Shown: positions 38,441-50,733, numbered from the stretch's first letter. The stretch: 64,000 nucleotides of DNA from Loxodes magnus (GCA_946699065.1 CAMPDV010000098.1:496001-560000), one strand, 5' to 3'. Notes: a model not told the origin generated them from the sequence alone. Made by a program: numbers and translations.

Positions 38441-38770
38441 ATAATAATATGATAATAATAATAATTGAAAAGATGGTGGGAGCTGAGAATGACCTTCGTG
38501 ACTAAACTTTCTGGTTTTATGGCTAGGAACAAGTTCCTTTCCTACCGTTGAGAAAGTCCCTTGTCAGAGTCATTTTCTGAAGGGAACACTGTCTTTGAGA
38601 TTATCCGCTCTTGGTAGGGGCTTGAAGCCTGGCTGCTCATAGCGATGGAGCTCCCTAGCAGCTGTGCCTGGAGCACAACAGGATATCCCCGTTATTCCAT
38701 AAAAAGAGAGCGTCGTGCAATCGGAAAGGAGTTTCCGGTCCAAAAACTTTTTTAGTTGAAATTAATTAAT
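38441..38770 (-). mobile_element. SINE-like GC-rich element with ATT tail (putative)
   Basis: About 300 bp of much higher GC than its surroundings, with several potential hairpins (for example GGAACTTGTTCC). On the minus strand it ends in an ATT-repeat tail (38441-38466), like the coding retroelements here. No ORF or tRNA-type promoter boxes are convincing. It is bounded on the right by the tail of another element. Family unknown. Confidence 0.4.
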
Positions 38771-38778
38771 TAACTAAT

Positions 38779-39560
38779 ATAATAATAATAATAATAATTG
38801 ATTAACGTGGAATCACCTTTATTCGGTTGTCCACGGATTAATAGTTTATTGTTAAGTAATAGAAACTTCAAATTTGTCTGGATCAAGTTATCATAAATCT
38901 TCAAGGTTTTTAATTTATTTTTACTAATGGTTTCTTATAGGTCAATTCCTATTCATTTCTTATTGAACTCATTAACTGCTCGCTAAATATGTGGAGCTTC
39001 TTTGTTTAGTTGAAATATTTTTTTCCTATAAATTTTTCCTTTTTGTGTACAATAGATTCTAAAAATGTTTTCCCATTATTTTTCTATAATTATTTTTTCT
39101 TTAAGTCTAAATCGGAAGCAATTCCGTATTTTATGTCCAGGTCTCTTGCAATACCAGCATGTCATAATTTTCCGATAGGGAATATAAACTATCGGAGTTT
39201 ACGGTTCGACATCCATTGGATCATTCATCGAAATTTTTAGAGAAATATGCTTTCAGTTAACTCTGTGAATTGATTGAATTTTGTTTCTAGCTCTTCCATT
39301 CTGATATTTCCTACCTATTTATTTTCAATTTTTTGATCTTATTAATTAATCATCAGGTATTCGATTTTCCTTTCGAGTTCTTATACTGTTCTTAGGAGTT
39401 TAAAATTTTCTAATTACATAGCTTGGAGTTCTTAAAGTATTTTTACTAATCATAACTTGATTGAGATGCAGCCTTTTAAGAAGAGACATTTTGTAAGAAG
39501 TTTTCCATTTTTATCATAATCATGTCTTAGTTTTGTTTAAAATTCGTTTAATACTATTGT
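38779..39560 (-). mobile_element. CCHC ORF1 retroelement, 3' part with tail
   Basis: Minus strand: a coiled coil ('ENFKLLRTVQELERKIEYL', 'NIRMEELETKFNQF'), a frame break, then a perfect zinc knuckle 'CWYCKRPGHKIRNC' (C-x2-C-x4-H-x4-C) and a basic tail. The 3' untranslated end has AACCGAATAAAGGTGATTCC plus an ATT-repeat tail (38779-38805), and ATTAACGTGGA/TCCACGGATTAAT form an imperfect inverted repeat. This terminus is shared with elements at 28490 and 44640. Confidence 0.7.
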
Positions 39561-40039
39561 ATAGTTGCTATTCTGTAACTAAATTATTCTAGATTAGCTG
39601 AGTACTAATAATTAACAATTCGTTATTTGAATCTTCTATGAAATTCTCTTATTTTTCTCCTTGATTGTAAATTGTTTCTTGATACTCTTAGGTTTTAGTT
39701 TTCATTTAATCGAGCTATAAAAAGAGTTCGGACTTCTTTTATTTTACTATTGATTTACCGCTTTACTTTTTGCGCTTCTAATTTATTTTTTTGAAAGGCG
39801 AAAAGATTATTCCATCTTTTTATCTCTTTTTTCTTTAATGGTTAATTAATTTATTTTTGCTGTCTTTTATGGTTTTCTAAATTTTTTCCAATCTTTATCT
39901 GTATAACACCGAGTTTATGATCTCATATTACGTATGAGTAATAAAAATTACTTTTTTTATCACATTTTCTCTCATTATCTCTTCATTTAAAAAGTAATAT
40001 ATTTTATATTCATTTTTTTAGTGAAAAAAAGTACCTATT

Positions 40040-40740
40040 TAGTTGGCCCTATGCATATTAAATTATTCTGTTCCATGAACTGTAGCATTCTCTTTTTAGC
40101 TGAGTTTTTTTCTTTGGTAGCCATTTCTCTATGTACGCATTTCAATCTCCTATAATTATTGCATTAATTCCCTTTTCTATTGCTCATAATTTAAATTCAT
40201 TCACTAAATTGTAAAAAAGTTCATATTTCTCATCTTCATTTGCAATAGATGCTTATGCGTTAATTACTGCCAGTTTTTTTATTACTTCAATGGTAATCAA
40301 TCTCTCTCCTACAAATAGGTCATTTTATTCACTTCATTACATAATTCTCTAACCTCATTACTTATGTGTTTCTAATATAAAATACTACTCCTTTTCCTTT
40401 TTTTGACCCCACGTTTATTAAGCTTTTAAATCCTATTATATTACACATATCTTTTTGATCTTCAATCTGAATCTCTTGTATTGCCATTATGTAGATACTT
40501 TTTTAAGTTATGAATTCGGCTAGTGCTTTTTTGCACTTCTAACTCCTCTAACATTTGCTGTCTCTATTTTATTACTTATTCTTTTTTTCTTTTTCATCCA
40601 TCCTCTCTGCTTCCTCTTTGCCACTTTCTTCTTTTTATTATTAGTTCTTTCCTCTTTTTTATCTTTTTCCATTTATTATTAAAAAAAATTTTAAGACAGA
40701 GGTTCCCAAACTTTATCTTATTTTAGGGGTGGAACTTTTG
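40040..40740 (-). mobile_element. LINE apurinic-type endonuclease fragment (degraded)
   Basis: Minus strand reads 'ETANVRGVRSAKK', 'YIMAIQEIQIEDQKD', 'NVGSKKGKGVVFYIRN' and 'NAIIIGDWNAYIEKW' in more than one frame. This is the order of the AP-endonuclease domain at the start of LINE ORF2 (N-x-RG, QE, GDxN). Frameshifts separate the blocks. No RT follows in continuity, so the copy is truncated or rearranged. Confidence 0.7.
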
Positions 40741-41450
40741 AAGGAACTAAAGCCATAATCGAAGGATGAAGAAAAGGATAGCTTCATCAGAGGTTGGGGA
40801 AATTAAGTACCCATGATCGACTATGTCTTCCACTGCTTTAGCTTAACCTCGGAACCTTGGAACGAAATGATCTTAGGCTGTGGTAACCTGAAATTTGACT
40901 TGGGGTGACATGTGAATACTGCCTTGGTAGTTTTAAGAGATGCAACCTGACATGACTCCATTTTCAAGATGTATTTATTTATCAGTATTGTACATTTAAA
41001 CAGTGGTTAACCTAAAATTGGTGAAGCAACTTTAATTTATTATTTTATGTTATGTAAATTTAAAATCTTAGAATGAAGTCTTGATTTTTTCTAATAAATA
41101 TAAGTTTTTTATCTTTTTGTAAAATTAAAAAAATCGTTTTGCAGCGATATCTTCAAATGGTATTCAATTAAAGTCTATGTACTATAACTCATTTCAGCTA
41201 AATTAAGTTATATTGAACAATTTTCTAATTGCTTACCTTTAATTTATTTATTATTTTGTTTTGTAATGTTGTATTAAGCAGAATAAAGAATGATCTCGAA
41301 CAGTATTCAATTTTTAGTAGGATAAATAATTTGAATAATATCTTAAAATTAATGGGTTGTGTTTTTCTTTTTTTAGCTTTGAATTAACTTAACATAAAAA
41401 CATTTGATTGCAATATTTTTTTTATAGATGATTAACGTGCAATGTAGGTG
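40741..41450. other. non-coding region upstream of the endonuclease fragment
   Basis: 40741-40960 is GC-richer than its surroundings and could be a LINE 5' leader on the minus strand. The rest is AT-rich. No gene seen. Confidence 0.35.
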
Positions 41451-41499
41451 TATTTAGTTGGTTGATAGTATATTTTAAGTAAGTAGTTTCTTTTTTTTG

Positions 41500-42600
41500 T
41501 TAAAATTATTTAGTTTCAGAGTTATTTTTTACATTTCCTAATTTTTATTTTTTATCATGGATACAAATTCAGTTTTCTATACGTTAATTGTCATCAAAAT
41601 AGTTTAATAATCTATTTGTTTTTAGAATTAATTCTTACATTCTTTTAACTCCCGAAGGTATTAAAATCAAATCGTCTTCTCAAGCCATTGTAGTGTGAAT
41701 TTAATGTTAAATCTAAAATTCCATTTATTCATGTTTTTCTAGTTGTTTGAGGATAATATCGTAAAGTATGATAGCTAAATCAGATCCCTTATAAAATTCC
41801 ATTTTTATAGATAATTTTTCTCGAGACTTGTTAGTCAAAAATGAAGTGAACTTCTACTTATTTATAGAGTTATTTAAAGGTTGAGATTAAGTTATATGGA
41901 ATTTTAAATATTTGCATTTGTGGGAATAACAAATCAAGATTGATCGAATCAAGCATTTTTTGTATGTCAATCAGTGTAAAAAATAAATACTAACTTTAGT
42001 TGTAAATTTCTTTCTGATAGCAATTAATTATTTATTAGATCTATCATATTTTTTAATTTTTTTACATTTTTTTATGAATCTTCTTAGCTAATTGCAAAGC
42101 AATTCCACTAATAAATTCATTTGTATTTTTAATTGACTAATAATTTGTCAAAATTTTTTGTAATGAGATAATTAGAGCTATATGATGTGATTTTTTCCAA
42201 TATTATTAATTTCTCTTTTTAAAAATCTTTATAATTAACACTTTTTTTAATGTTTAGGTGTTATTTTTGGCAGTTTTATAGAGATTTTTTAATAATTTAT
42301 CAAATTAAAAGATGAGCATATTTTATTAGTTCGTTAGGAATTTAATCAAATGCAGTAGTTTTTTGTTAGGAAGGAATCTAATAATATCATGTATTTGCTT
42401 GTATAAATATATTTATAAAGTGATTCTAGCATATCTTGCTATTTGATTTTGTAAATCTAGTTAATTTTTTAGTTAATATGGAATATTTAAAGCTTTATAG
42501 TATTTAAGCGTTTATTTAATACTTTTTACTCTCAGATTTTTATTAAGTTGTGTAATTCATATTATTTTTATATTTGGAATTAAGAATAAGTTTTGCTTGC
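41500..42600 (-). mobile_element. decayed reverse-transcriptase remnant
   Basis: The minus strand retains LINE RT-like blocks in shifting frames: 'FISGIALQLAKKI', 'DSINLDLLFPQMQIFKIPYN', 'KQVEVHFIF' and 'RKIIYKNGIL'. It lies downstream of the ORF1 gene at 42680-43480 in the same orientation, so the two may be one old element. Confidence 0.5.
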
Positions 42601-42679
42601 CTTGCCATTACTTAGTTATTGCAATTTGGAATCAGTTAATTCTATTGCCTTTATTTTTCTTAACATTTTTTTATATTTT

Positions 42680-43480
42680 TCACTCTGCTTTCGATTTCTA
42701 TTTGAGTTGCATTTGAAGTCCTTATTTCTATTAACTAAATTAAAAAGTTTAAATTTGAGTTTAGTGAACTTGGAGGACTTTCAACCTCGTGTTCACAGGA
42801 CCAGCTTGATAACCTGGCTGGAACCAGCTCCCTTCAGGACTCTTTCTTCAGTCGCCTTAGATTGTATACCACTTCGGTTTGTAGATTTGACCTCCTGACG
42901 GATAAAATTAGTTACAGAATTCTCGTCTAATCTTATCCTAATATTAGTACTATTATTTTTCTTATTATTTTTTATTCCAGTACTATTATTTAATTAATTT
43001 CAATTTCTAACATTGTCTATATTTATGTCCAGTTTGTTTGCATACAAAAAATCTTGATTTATTCCTAATTCATTTCTTGTCTGGACTCCTCGGTAAATTA
43101 ATAGCTCCTTCTATGTCCATTGGATCTTGAATTGTCTACAGTTGCTACTTGCTGTTCTTTTCAAGCACAGTTGTTCTCTGCTGTAGCAATCCCATTTCCC
43201 TGAAGAAAGTGTTTTGCTCTCGATCGTAGACTTCCCAGAAGCTTTCTTTCCATTCCTTGAGCTCAGTAACTTGATTTTTTAGAGCTCTATTCTCTAATCG
43301 TAGCTTCTTTACTTCCTCCTTCAAGTCAGAGAATGCGACTAAAATTTATGCCTGTTCTTCCTGGAACTGTGGCATCGCAAACTCTCGCACGGCTGCTGCT
43401 TCTTGCGTCTCCAGCACCTTTCTAGGTCCTTCCTCTTCAATTGGTGTCATCGAGGTAGCCTTTTGGCGCTTTTGTCCCAT
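42680..43480 (-). mobile_element. retroelement ORF1 with coiled coil and altered zinc knuckle
   Basis: Unbroken minus-strand frame from ATG 43480 (MGQKRQKATSMTPIEEEG) to TGA 42680-42682, 266 aa; an earlier in-frame TGA at 42848 reads as Trp by comparison with the ORF1 at 51708. A coiled coil ('FSDLKEEVKKLRLENRALKNQ') is followed by a knuckle 'FFVCKQTGHKYRQC' in which the first Cys is Phe. Base composition is clearly richer in GC than the surroundings, as in the other ORF1 genes. Confidence 0.7.
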
Positions 43481-44639
43481 CTTTTAAATTGATCTGGAAG
43501 TTCCTAGTTGAGTCTATTATTCTTGAAGGTTTTGAGAAGAAGATTATTTCTAGGAAGAAGACGTGTTAGTTAGAGATGAGGGTTCTTGCTTTCCCTCCCC
43601 TTTTTAGGAGGTGGTATAAAAGCCTTTCTTGAACCCTTCTACCATTTTTTTAATATCCTTATTTCTATTAACTAGTTGTAAATTTTAAGTATAATATTTC
43701 CTTTCATTACTAGATTTAGTCATTTACTTAACTAAGTAAGGAGGCATTTTTTTCTTATTTTATTTAAGTACCTAAAGTTTATGAAGCAGATATATTGATT
43801 AAATTAAAAATGAAGTTATGTTATTTATCTCTATCATTCTCGTCAATCTATTTAAATGTATCATATGTTCCTAAATACTAATCCTTGTATTGTTATCCTA
43901 CTTACAAATCTTTTAATTTATTCAATTTATATTGAATTTTGCTTTACTGAAGTTATTATTTTTAATCAATTTTAGTTAAATCTAAGATAAAATCACTTGT
44001 AATTCCAATATGTTCAAAAGTTAGAGTAATTCTTGATGTATTTTTGAATAGCATTTTGATTGTTAAGGATATAATCATTAGTTTGTAAGGATTTTATTGC
44101 TTTAATTCTATGTATCTTTAATTAATTGTGATTGATATCTAATAACTCATTGAGTTCATTAAATTCATTCTATATAAACCTAAATTATTACCTTTTAAGC
44201 ACATTATTGCTCTGAAATTCTTCAGATTCTACTCCAAAATTAAATAAAAAAGTGTTGATTTTCCAAGATCAGCAATAGGCTCTCTTTTCATTAATAATTG
44301 GAAAAAGGATTTAATATGATTAAGTGTAGCAATTATCAGACCTTTATAATATAGATCTGAAGAACTAATAAAACTTTTAATAAATTTATAGAAACAAAGG
44401 AAAACAATATTTTTATAACGCAGCTACTAAAAAATTTAGGAGAATGAAGGTACCTAAAATATATATTGAGCAATTCAGTAATCTTTAACAATGTCCACTA
44501 ATAACTTATACGAAGTCGAATAATAGACGAGAAATTGTCAGTATATATATACTTAGAACCTATATATAATTTTAGAAAGGATCTAATAATCCCTATTTTA
44601 TATGTGGAGAGTATGAGATATTTGAGCATATCTTTAAAT
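43481..44639. other. AT-rich filler in the retroelement nest
   Basis: No clear gene or boundary. 43500-43650 is GC-richer and probably the 5' leader of the ORF1 gene on minus. The remainder is AT-rich and unassigned. Confidence 0.35.
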
Positions 44640-45325
44640 TTAAAATCATAGTCTCAGAGATAATCGAAAAATTAGGGTCTTGCTACAAACTGCTGTAAAG
44701 ATCCAGGAAGAAAAATAATTAATTAATAAAGGAAATCAGCAGAAAATCGGAAACATCAGAAGTAAGTTTTCAATCAAAACAAAAAGAAGAAAGATGAAAT
44801 TAATTTCCTTATAAATACAATCAATAATCTAGAAAACTAAAATAATAAAAGCCTATGATAATGAGAAATATTAAAAACCTTATTATACTTGCAAGCAGAA
44901 AATTTAATAAGATGTTGATTCTACAAGAGGAAAGGACACTTAGTGAGAAAATTTAAATTTTAACATAAAGAATTGAGAAAAAAGTCTTTATAGAAAACTG
45001 ACATAAATATATTGAACACTAGAAGGTTAAATTTAGAAAATAAAATTGTATGAAGGAATATAACTACTTAAATCAATGAAAAAAGTGAATAAAATAATTA
45101 TGAGAAAAATGTTTGAAAAGTTATATTACGTATAATAACTAAGAGAGGAGGAAAAGGACTAAAACTCTGAACAAGATTAAAACTGATATGAAGAAAAAGA
45201 AATTTATGATTAACTTCGAAAGAAGCAGCAGAAATTATATAACAAAGAATATAATTGAACTTAAAAGAGGCTAACAGAATAAAGGTAGATCCCCTATAAT
45301 TAAATATTATTATTATAAACTCTTA
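44640..45325 (+). mobile_element. decayed ORF1-only retroelement, sister of 28490-29195
   Basis: Matches 28600-29190 over about 550 bp. The zinc-knuckle remnant is 'CWFYKRKGHLVRK', with His intact and the last Cys lost. It ends with GAATAAAGGTAGATCCCC and an ATT-repeat tail, after which homology to the 3' flank of unit C resumes. This marks it as an insertion in unit B. Confidence 0.65.
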
Positions 45326-46289
45326 AAGATAGAAATATGAAGTTTATCAATATTATTTTATCTAATAACTAAAGCAAAAAATATAATTCAAGTTTTTTTT
45401 AGATGATCTGTAAAGCAGGAATGTTATCATATCTTTTTTATACGGAAAATCAATGTATTTAGAATAATTCTTATATTTAATAATGTATAAGCTAAAAAAG
45501 TAAAAGGAAATAACTTTTGTATCTTCTTTTTAGACAATATAATTTCTAATTTAATAGTATTAATGCCTGCTAACTTGTTTTTTTAATGTTATCAACTATA
45601 TTTATAATTATGTCTTAATATCTATTTATTATTAAAATGATAGCTGTCTTAAGTTTGAATGTGCTTAAGATTTCTTGAATTTCTTAAAATAGGAAATTTA
45701 TTTTACATTTTTTAAATGAGAAGATTGGTAATTGATGAGTTAAGAATCTCTTTAAATGAGATCTATTTACCTTTTACTGAACTTAAGTTGTTATTATGTA
45801 ACTCTTTTATGTTTGCTTAACACAAAGATTTCTCATTTATCAATAAACGAGTTCCAGAGTTTATTTTACAGTTCATTTAGTTCTTAGGGTTGATAATCTT
45901 TTTCGCTTAGCATAATATCGTTTTGTTGGTTTCCATTGAGTTTGAGAAATTTACCCTTAATTTGAAGCTTTTTTTGCTTCCAATAAAATTAACTGTAGAA
46001 TGAGCTTCAATTATCATTTGATTGTTTTTTCATTACATATATATCCATTTCTTGTACTCTTAATTTGCTCTTTTTGCAGCTATAATTTCATAATGGTATC
46101 TCTAGGGATTTTATCGTAATTAGTATTTTATTTGACTACTGCTGTAGTGTTTGTTACACTATTCTAACGTAATTTCGTGATGAAATTTTATTATGAGTCT
46201 AAATTGTTTTAATATACAGTTAAAAAAATTTCTTAAAATTGATTTTAGTAATTTAATCTGTCTATTGGATCAAGTAGCTTCTTGATCTT

Positions 46290-47130
46290 ATAAAGTAATG
46301 GTTATTATCTTGGAATATTTGTGGTTGCTTAGAAAACTAGAGTCATATATATTATATATCCGTGATTAGTTTATCATAATGGGCCTAAAAAATTTAATTA
46401 ATCAATATTCAAAGTGTTGGGTTCCCAATATGTAGTCATTACAGTAATATTAATGGTTGACTCTATGAATGAATGTATTAACTATAGGGATATTGATAAT
46501 CTAAAGTCATTCTATAATATAAAATCTTTAGTCGTGCAGTATTACCCTAGTTGTTAAGAGGATTGCTATCGAAATCTTCTAGTAGTTCATTAAAGTCACC
46601 AAGGAGGAATAAGCATTATAGGGAAACGTATTGATTAATTTATTGAGAATATCATAAACTTCATCTTTCATAACTGTGTTTTGTTGCTTTATGGCATGTA
46701 GCTAGACGTGCAGAGTATATCGTCAAAGTTTATTCCCTAAAGTTTGAGCTAGGTTTCTCCAACTACCTCTTAAATTGTACAAATACAAAATTATGGCGTT
46801 TTTGGAAGTATTTCAACCTCTTTCACTCCATCATCTAAATTGCTTTAGAGATTAAATATATAAGTCTGAATGTCTTACAACTCTTCTCCTTGTTGTTAAT
46901 AATGTCCTTGAGATATCCTTTTGCCTAGATAATAATTTTTATCTTTTATTTTTTATATTTTTAGAATTAATTTCAAAATAATCTTTCACTTTCTCTTTTT
47001 AGTTTTAACTGTTGTTGACTCTTCTTTTTATTCTCCAACTTCTTCTAGTAGTTTCAGTATTATTTTTAAAAATTAATAAATTTCTAGCATCTTTTTCATA
47101 GATATGTTCGAGAGTTACAATAATAACATC
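46290..47130 (-). mobile_element. LINE endonuclease-domain remnant
   Basis: Downstream of a CCHC-family ORF1 on the same strand. Broken frames contain 'LDDGVKEVEILPKTPQFCI', 'NKTQL' and 'GDFNELLEDFDSNPLNN', the last being the GDFN block of AP-type endonucleases. Together with the ORF1 it is the best candidate for an old full element in this family, but RT blocks further 3' (45660-46290) are not recognisable. Confidence 0.55.
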
Positions 47131-47139
47131 TTTTTGCTT

Positions 47140-47677
47140 TTTGTTTAGGTTTAAATATTGAGCTTTCATTCTTATTCAATTATCATTGGGTTATTTCCTT
47201 ATTCTTAAAGGTCCATATAACGCTGCAATTTTTGCTGATTTTCTTCTAATTTTCTATTTTTTCGACCAGTTCTTTCTATTTCTACTGATAGTGTTATGAT
47301 TAACTGTTCTGGTCTTGTGAAATATTTCAAAATGTAACAAGGTCTCTTTCTTAGATCATAAGCTTCGAATCTATTTCCACAGTTATTTCAAGTTCTTCCA
47401 TTAACCCCTTATTATCTTTCTTCAGCTTCTCGACCTCCCCTGGAATTCCTTTACCATTTTTATCAGCTAATCAAAGCTTATTTTTTGTTTAGTGGTGATA
47501 TTTGAAACTTCCGAGCGCATAATACTTTTAGCCTATTTTCAGGTTTTTCTTCAGAAGTGGGATTTTATTTGATGGGGTGACCTTTTTGATATTCTTTCCT
47601 GGTCCTAGCCTCTCTATGATGGTGTTAAATCCTGCTTTTTTTGGAATCGCGAAAAATCCTGATTTTAATCCTGACAT
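47140..47677 (-). mobile_element. CCHC-family retroelement ORF1 (degraded)
   Basis: From ATG 47677: MSGLKSGFFAIPKKAG, the same N-terminal pattern (M-x-G-x-K-x-GF) as the ORF1 genes at 48275 and 51708. The conserved core 'EVEKLKKDNKGLMEEL' and 'KLMIQERDLVTFWNISQDQN' follows. Frame is lost before any zinc knuckle. The endonuclease remnant lies directly 3'. Confidence 0.65.
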
Positions 47678-48245
47678 ATTTTTTTCTCTCAAATTATTTG
47701 AGTAGCATTTAGTTTCTCATTAGCCAGAATACAGATATCTCCTCCTCCATTATTTTTTTCAATAGGTACAAAATCCATTTCTTATGGCAAATACATCTGT
47801 TCCTTAGCATATATTTCGTTAATGAAAAATGTTAAAGTAGTTTTAAATGATAAATTTCTGAAGAGATAAAGTTTTAGTTGCAATAATATATATATTGAAA
47901 TTAACTAAATTTATTTATTTTATTAAGAGCCTCCTTTCAATCCAGGTTCATAAATTAGAATTTCCTTTTTATCCTCTAAATTTAGCATGGAGATATATTT
48001 TTGATGTTGTTTATATTAATCAACAAATAATATTAAATGTAGAAATATATTGGACTGTACATTTTCAAAAGTCTCTAATCTATGTTAGATTTAACAAATT
48101 GACTTTCAACCTATCCTTTTTCAATTTCTTAATAAATTCAACTTATCTATTGCAGATTACTGTTTAGTAATTAGTTCTTCTTCAGAGGCTAGATAAGATG
48201 AATTCTTTTGGTTATTCGGGTTAGCAACATAATTTTTTTATAATA
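47678..48245. other. spacer, no feature seen
   Basis: About 570 bp AT-rich, between divergent retroelement ORF1 genes. Nothing recognised. Confidence 0.4.
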
Positions 48246-49215
48246 ATATGGTTTTCTTAGGAAAAAATAAAAAAATGGAAGGAATCAAAAGAGGCTTCTA
48301 CATCACCTCCAAAAAGTTGGAGAGGAAACCTGAATCCAATCTTGGATAGTCTTCTTACCCTTAACCCTAACCTTTTTCTTAATTCTAACAATCTGAAGAA
48401 GAACAGAAACAAACTCAGAAGACAACACATGAGATAACTAAATCTCAGAAGAGAAGCCCAGAAAGCAGATGAAGTTTGCTCTGCACCAGGAGGTCTCAAA
48501 GTTCAATCCTTCTGGTCAGATGAGCATGGAACAGCTCGTAAAAGTGGTACTAAACCTCCAGGAAGAGGTTAGGAAACTGAGAAAGGACAATGAGAAACTG
48601 ATGGAAAAACTCAACCTAGCGGAAGGAATAGAATCCAGACTTATGTCCTAAGAAAGAGAACTAAGCGCTTTCTGAAACATATCTTAAGACCAGAGTAGCT
48701 AATCCTAAAATTAGCTTCAGAAACAATCTGATATGAGTATTAGACTGGAAATACTAGAAAATAAATTAGATGAACAAAGGGGAGATCCAATGATGATTGA
48801 AGAGATTAATAGGAAGACTAAGGTTAAACTTCAAAAAGTAGTGAAGAAATGTTACTACTGCAATTCGACAGAACACTTATGAAGACGCTGTAAAGAATTC
48901 CAAAATTTCGAGACGTAGTACTGGAATAAATAAAGAACCATACAAGCACAGTAGAGGAAGAAAAAACAAATGTATTAGAGACAAATAAGAGAAAGATTAT
49001 ACTTAAATGAATAAGGATACATTTACAAGAGAATATTTAATTAGAAATAAGGCTAGATCTGGAAAGGACAAGAGTAATGGGAGGAGAGAGGAGTAGAGAC
49101 ATCTAAAAGTTTATTTTTAACACTGGAGCAATCTGGTGTCCAGCATGAAGAGGTGAAAATCCTCGAAAATTACTAAACTTAATTTATCCTATTATTATTA
49201 TATGGTTTTCTTAGG
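48246..49215 (+). mobile_element. ORF1-only retroelement with 16-bp target-site duplication
   Basis: Flanked by direct repeats ATATGGTTTTCTTAGG at 48246-48261 and 49200-49215, a target-site duplication. The body (48262-49199) has an ORF1 starting MEGIKRGFYITSKK (48275); one frameshift lies before 48469. From there it runs MKFALHQEVSKFNPSG, a coiled coil ('LNLQEEVRKLRKDNEKLMEK'), the family block 'ESRLMSQERELSAFWNISQ' and a perfect zinc knuckle 'CYYCNSTEHLWRRC'. The 3' end has the small hairpin GAGG-TGAAAAT-CCTC and an ATT tail. No RT or endonuclease: a half-LINE type non-autonomous element. Confidence 0.85.
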
Positions 49216-50733
49216 TTTTGCTAATATATTATTTAAGAAACAGAAGATATTAGTATGGACATTATCTTTTCCGTTTATTTAAAGATTCTTCTGTTTAAAG
49301 GTTTTATAAATTCTCTAGTTTATAGTTTGTAGTGCGAATAAACAAAAATCTAAAAAGGTTATTTGCAAAGATTAGCTGATAGAACTGTTAAATTAGAAGA
49401 AAACTACTATATTGAAATTAAAATTTATTTCAGGTTTTCCACTTGACTAATGTTTTCTTGAACTAGTCTATCATAATCTTTGACTTAATTGATAAATTAT
49501 TTTTTAGATGATCATAAGTATTTTGCAACTTTTTATACTTCAAATCAATAAAGTCACGCTAGGAATATTCTCCAAAAATAGTAAACCTGTGTTAATAAAC
49601 GAATCTATAGTCGAAACAGTTGTCTGAGATATTTAAATGTTTTATTGAATTTCAGTCAATTTTTCTTTTATCTATAACTGAAGGATATTTGCTAGAGTGA
49701 AGATATCTTAATCTTATTTGACTCTTCAATTTTTGTAAGTTTGGTTCCTTTAATATCAATAAATTATCATTTTTAACTAATTAAAATTAAGCCTGTTGCT
49801 ACTAGCAAGATACTGTGAGTGAATGTACCTTTTAGTAGATTTTATCTATTTTATTTAATAAATTAAAATTTTATCCATTAAGATTTTAATTAAGAGCTTC
49901 CACCTACTAAAATGTTAATGTACTTCACTATATATCACTCAGCATTTAATCAATTCAGCTTGAATAGATTAAGATTGAGAAGACAGATTACTTATAATAA
50001 TGAGAATATCTTACTTGGAAGCAAGCATAACTTCATCTTGCAGTCTAAAGAAATGCATCATGTTCATTAACTCCTCTTGAAACAAAGTTTGTTCTTCAAT
50101 GCTTTGCTAGTAAATCTAAGGGAGAAGTTGACTCTAAGTCTTCAAGTTTTATATTTAAGTAAAGAAAAGGTATTTGTTGATATTGATTATTTGTTGCATT
50201 ATCTATAGAATATTTTGACTGATTATTACCTTATTTCAGTAATTATAAAGCCTCAAGATTTAATTTTCTTTCTAGATTTTCTTAAATTATTAATAAGCAT
50301 TAAATAGATAAATTAGGTACTAATCAATGTGTGTTTTATATGTATTAGATGTTTAAAGTGTCTTTAATGCGTTTTTCATTAATTTTGATTATTTTTGATT
50401 ATAGAAAATAATTTTCAGTTGTGAGAGTTTAAATTCTAAGCTAAATTCTCCAATTTAATTAAGTGTTTAACTTTTAAAAAACTTAGTCTCTTTTATCTTA
50501 TTCATACTTGAATTTTAAATTTTGCAAATTCAATTTTTATTTTTTCATTTTTATCTTGAGAGTTTCCTAATCTCTATATATGGAATCTACTTAATTTTCA
50601 GAATTAATTTACTAAGAATTATCCTAATTATTATCTTTTGCTAAAGTTTCCTTTTAGTATAAGGCAATAAGTAATTATTAAAATGAAGTTGCTATTATTT
50701 AGATTTGTACTTTAGTTATAATTTTTAATAAAG
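49216..50733. other. AT-rich spacer
   Basis: 1.5 kb with no recognisable gene or element. Confidence 0.4.

Larger units (their letters stand above)
31010..45650 (+). repeat. segmental duplication unit B (split by a retroelement nest)
   Basis: Begins right after the end of unit A, so A and B are in tandem. The 5' flank (31010-32580) is very close to unit C. Homology is interrupted by an insertion at about 34182-35040, resumes to about 35214, then breaks again. It reappears only at about 45320-45650 (block TTCTAATTTAATAGTATTAAT). About 10 kb of nested retroelements fill the gap. Confidence 0.8.

Noticed and set aside
42593-42898. Plus-strand ORF of 101 codons
   Set aside because: It is antisense to the retroelement ORF1 at 42680-43480, which has a coiled coil and knuckle-like motif.
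42888-42900. CCTCCTGACGG shared with the 3' end of the 51707 element on the plus strand
   Set aside because: It lies inside a minus-strand ORF1 and nothing around it matches; most likely chance.
34182-49215. CRISPR array, prophage or integrative bacterial element
   Set aside because: No spaced repeats, no bacterial gene organisation; the genes are eukaryotic with GT-AG introns and LINE-type elements.
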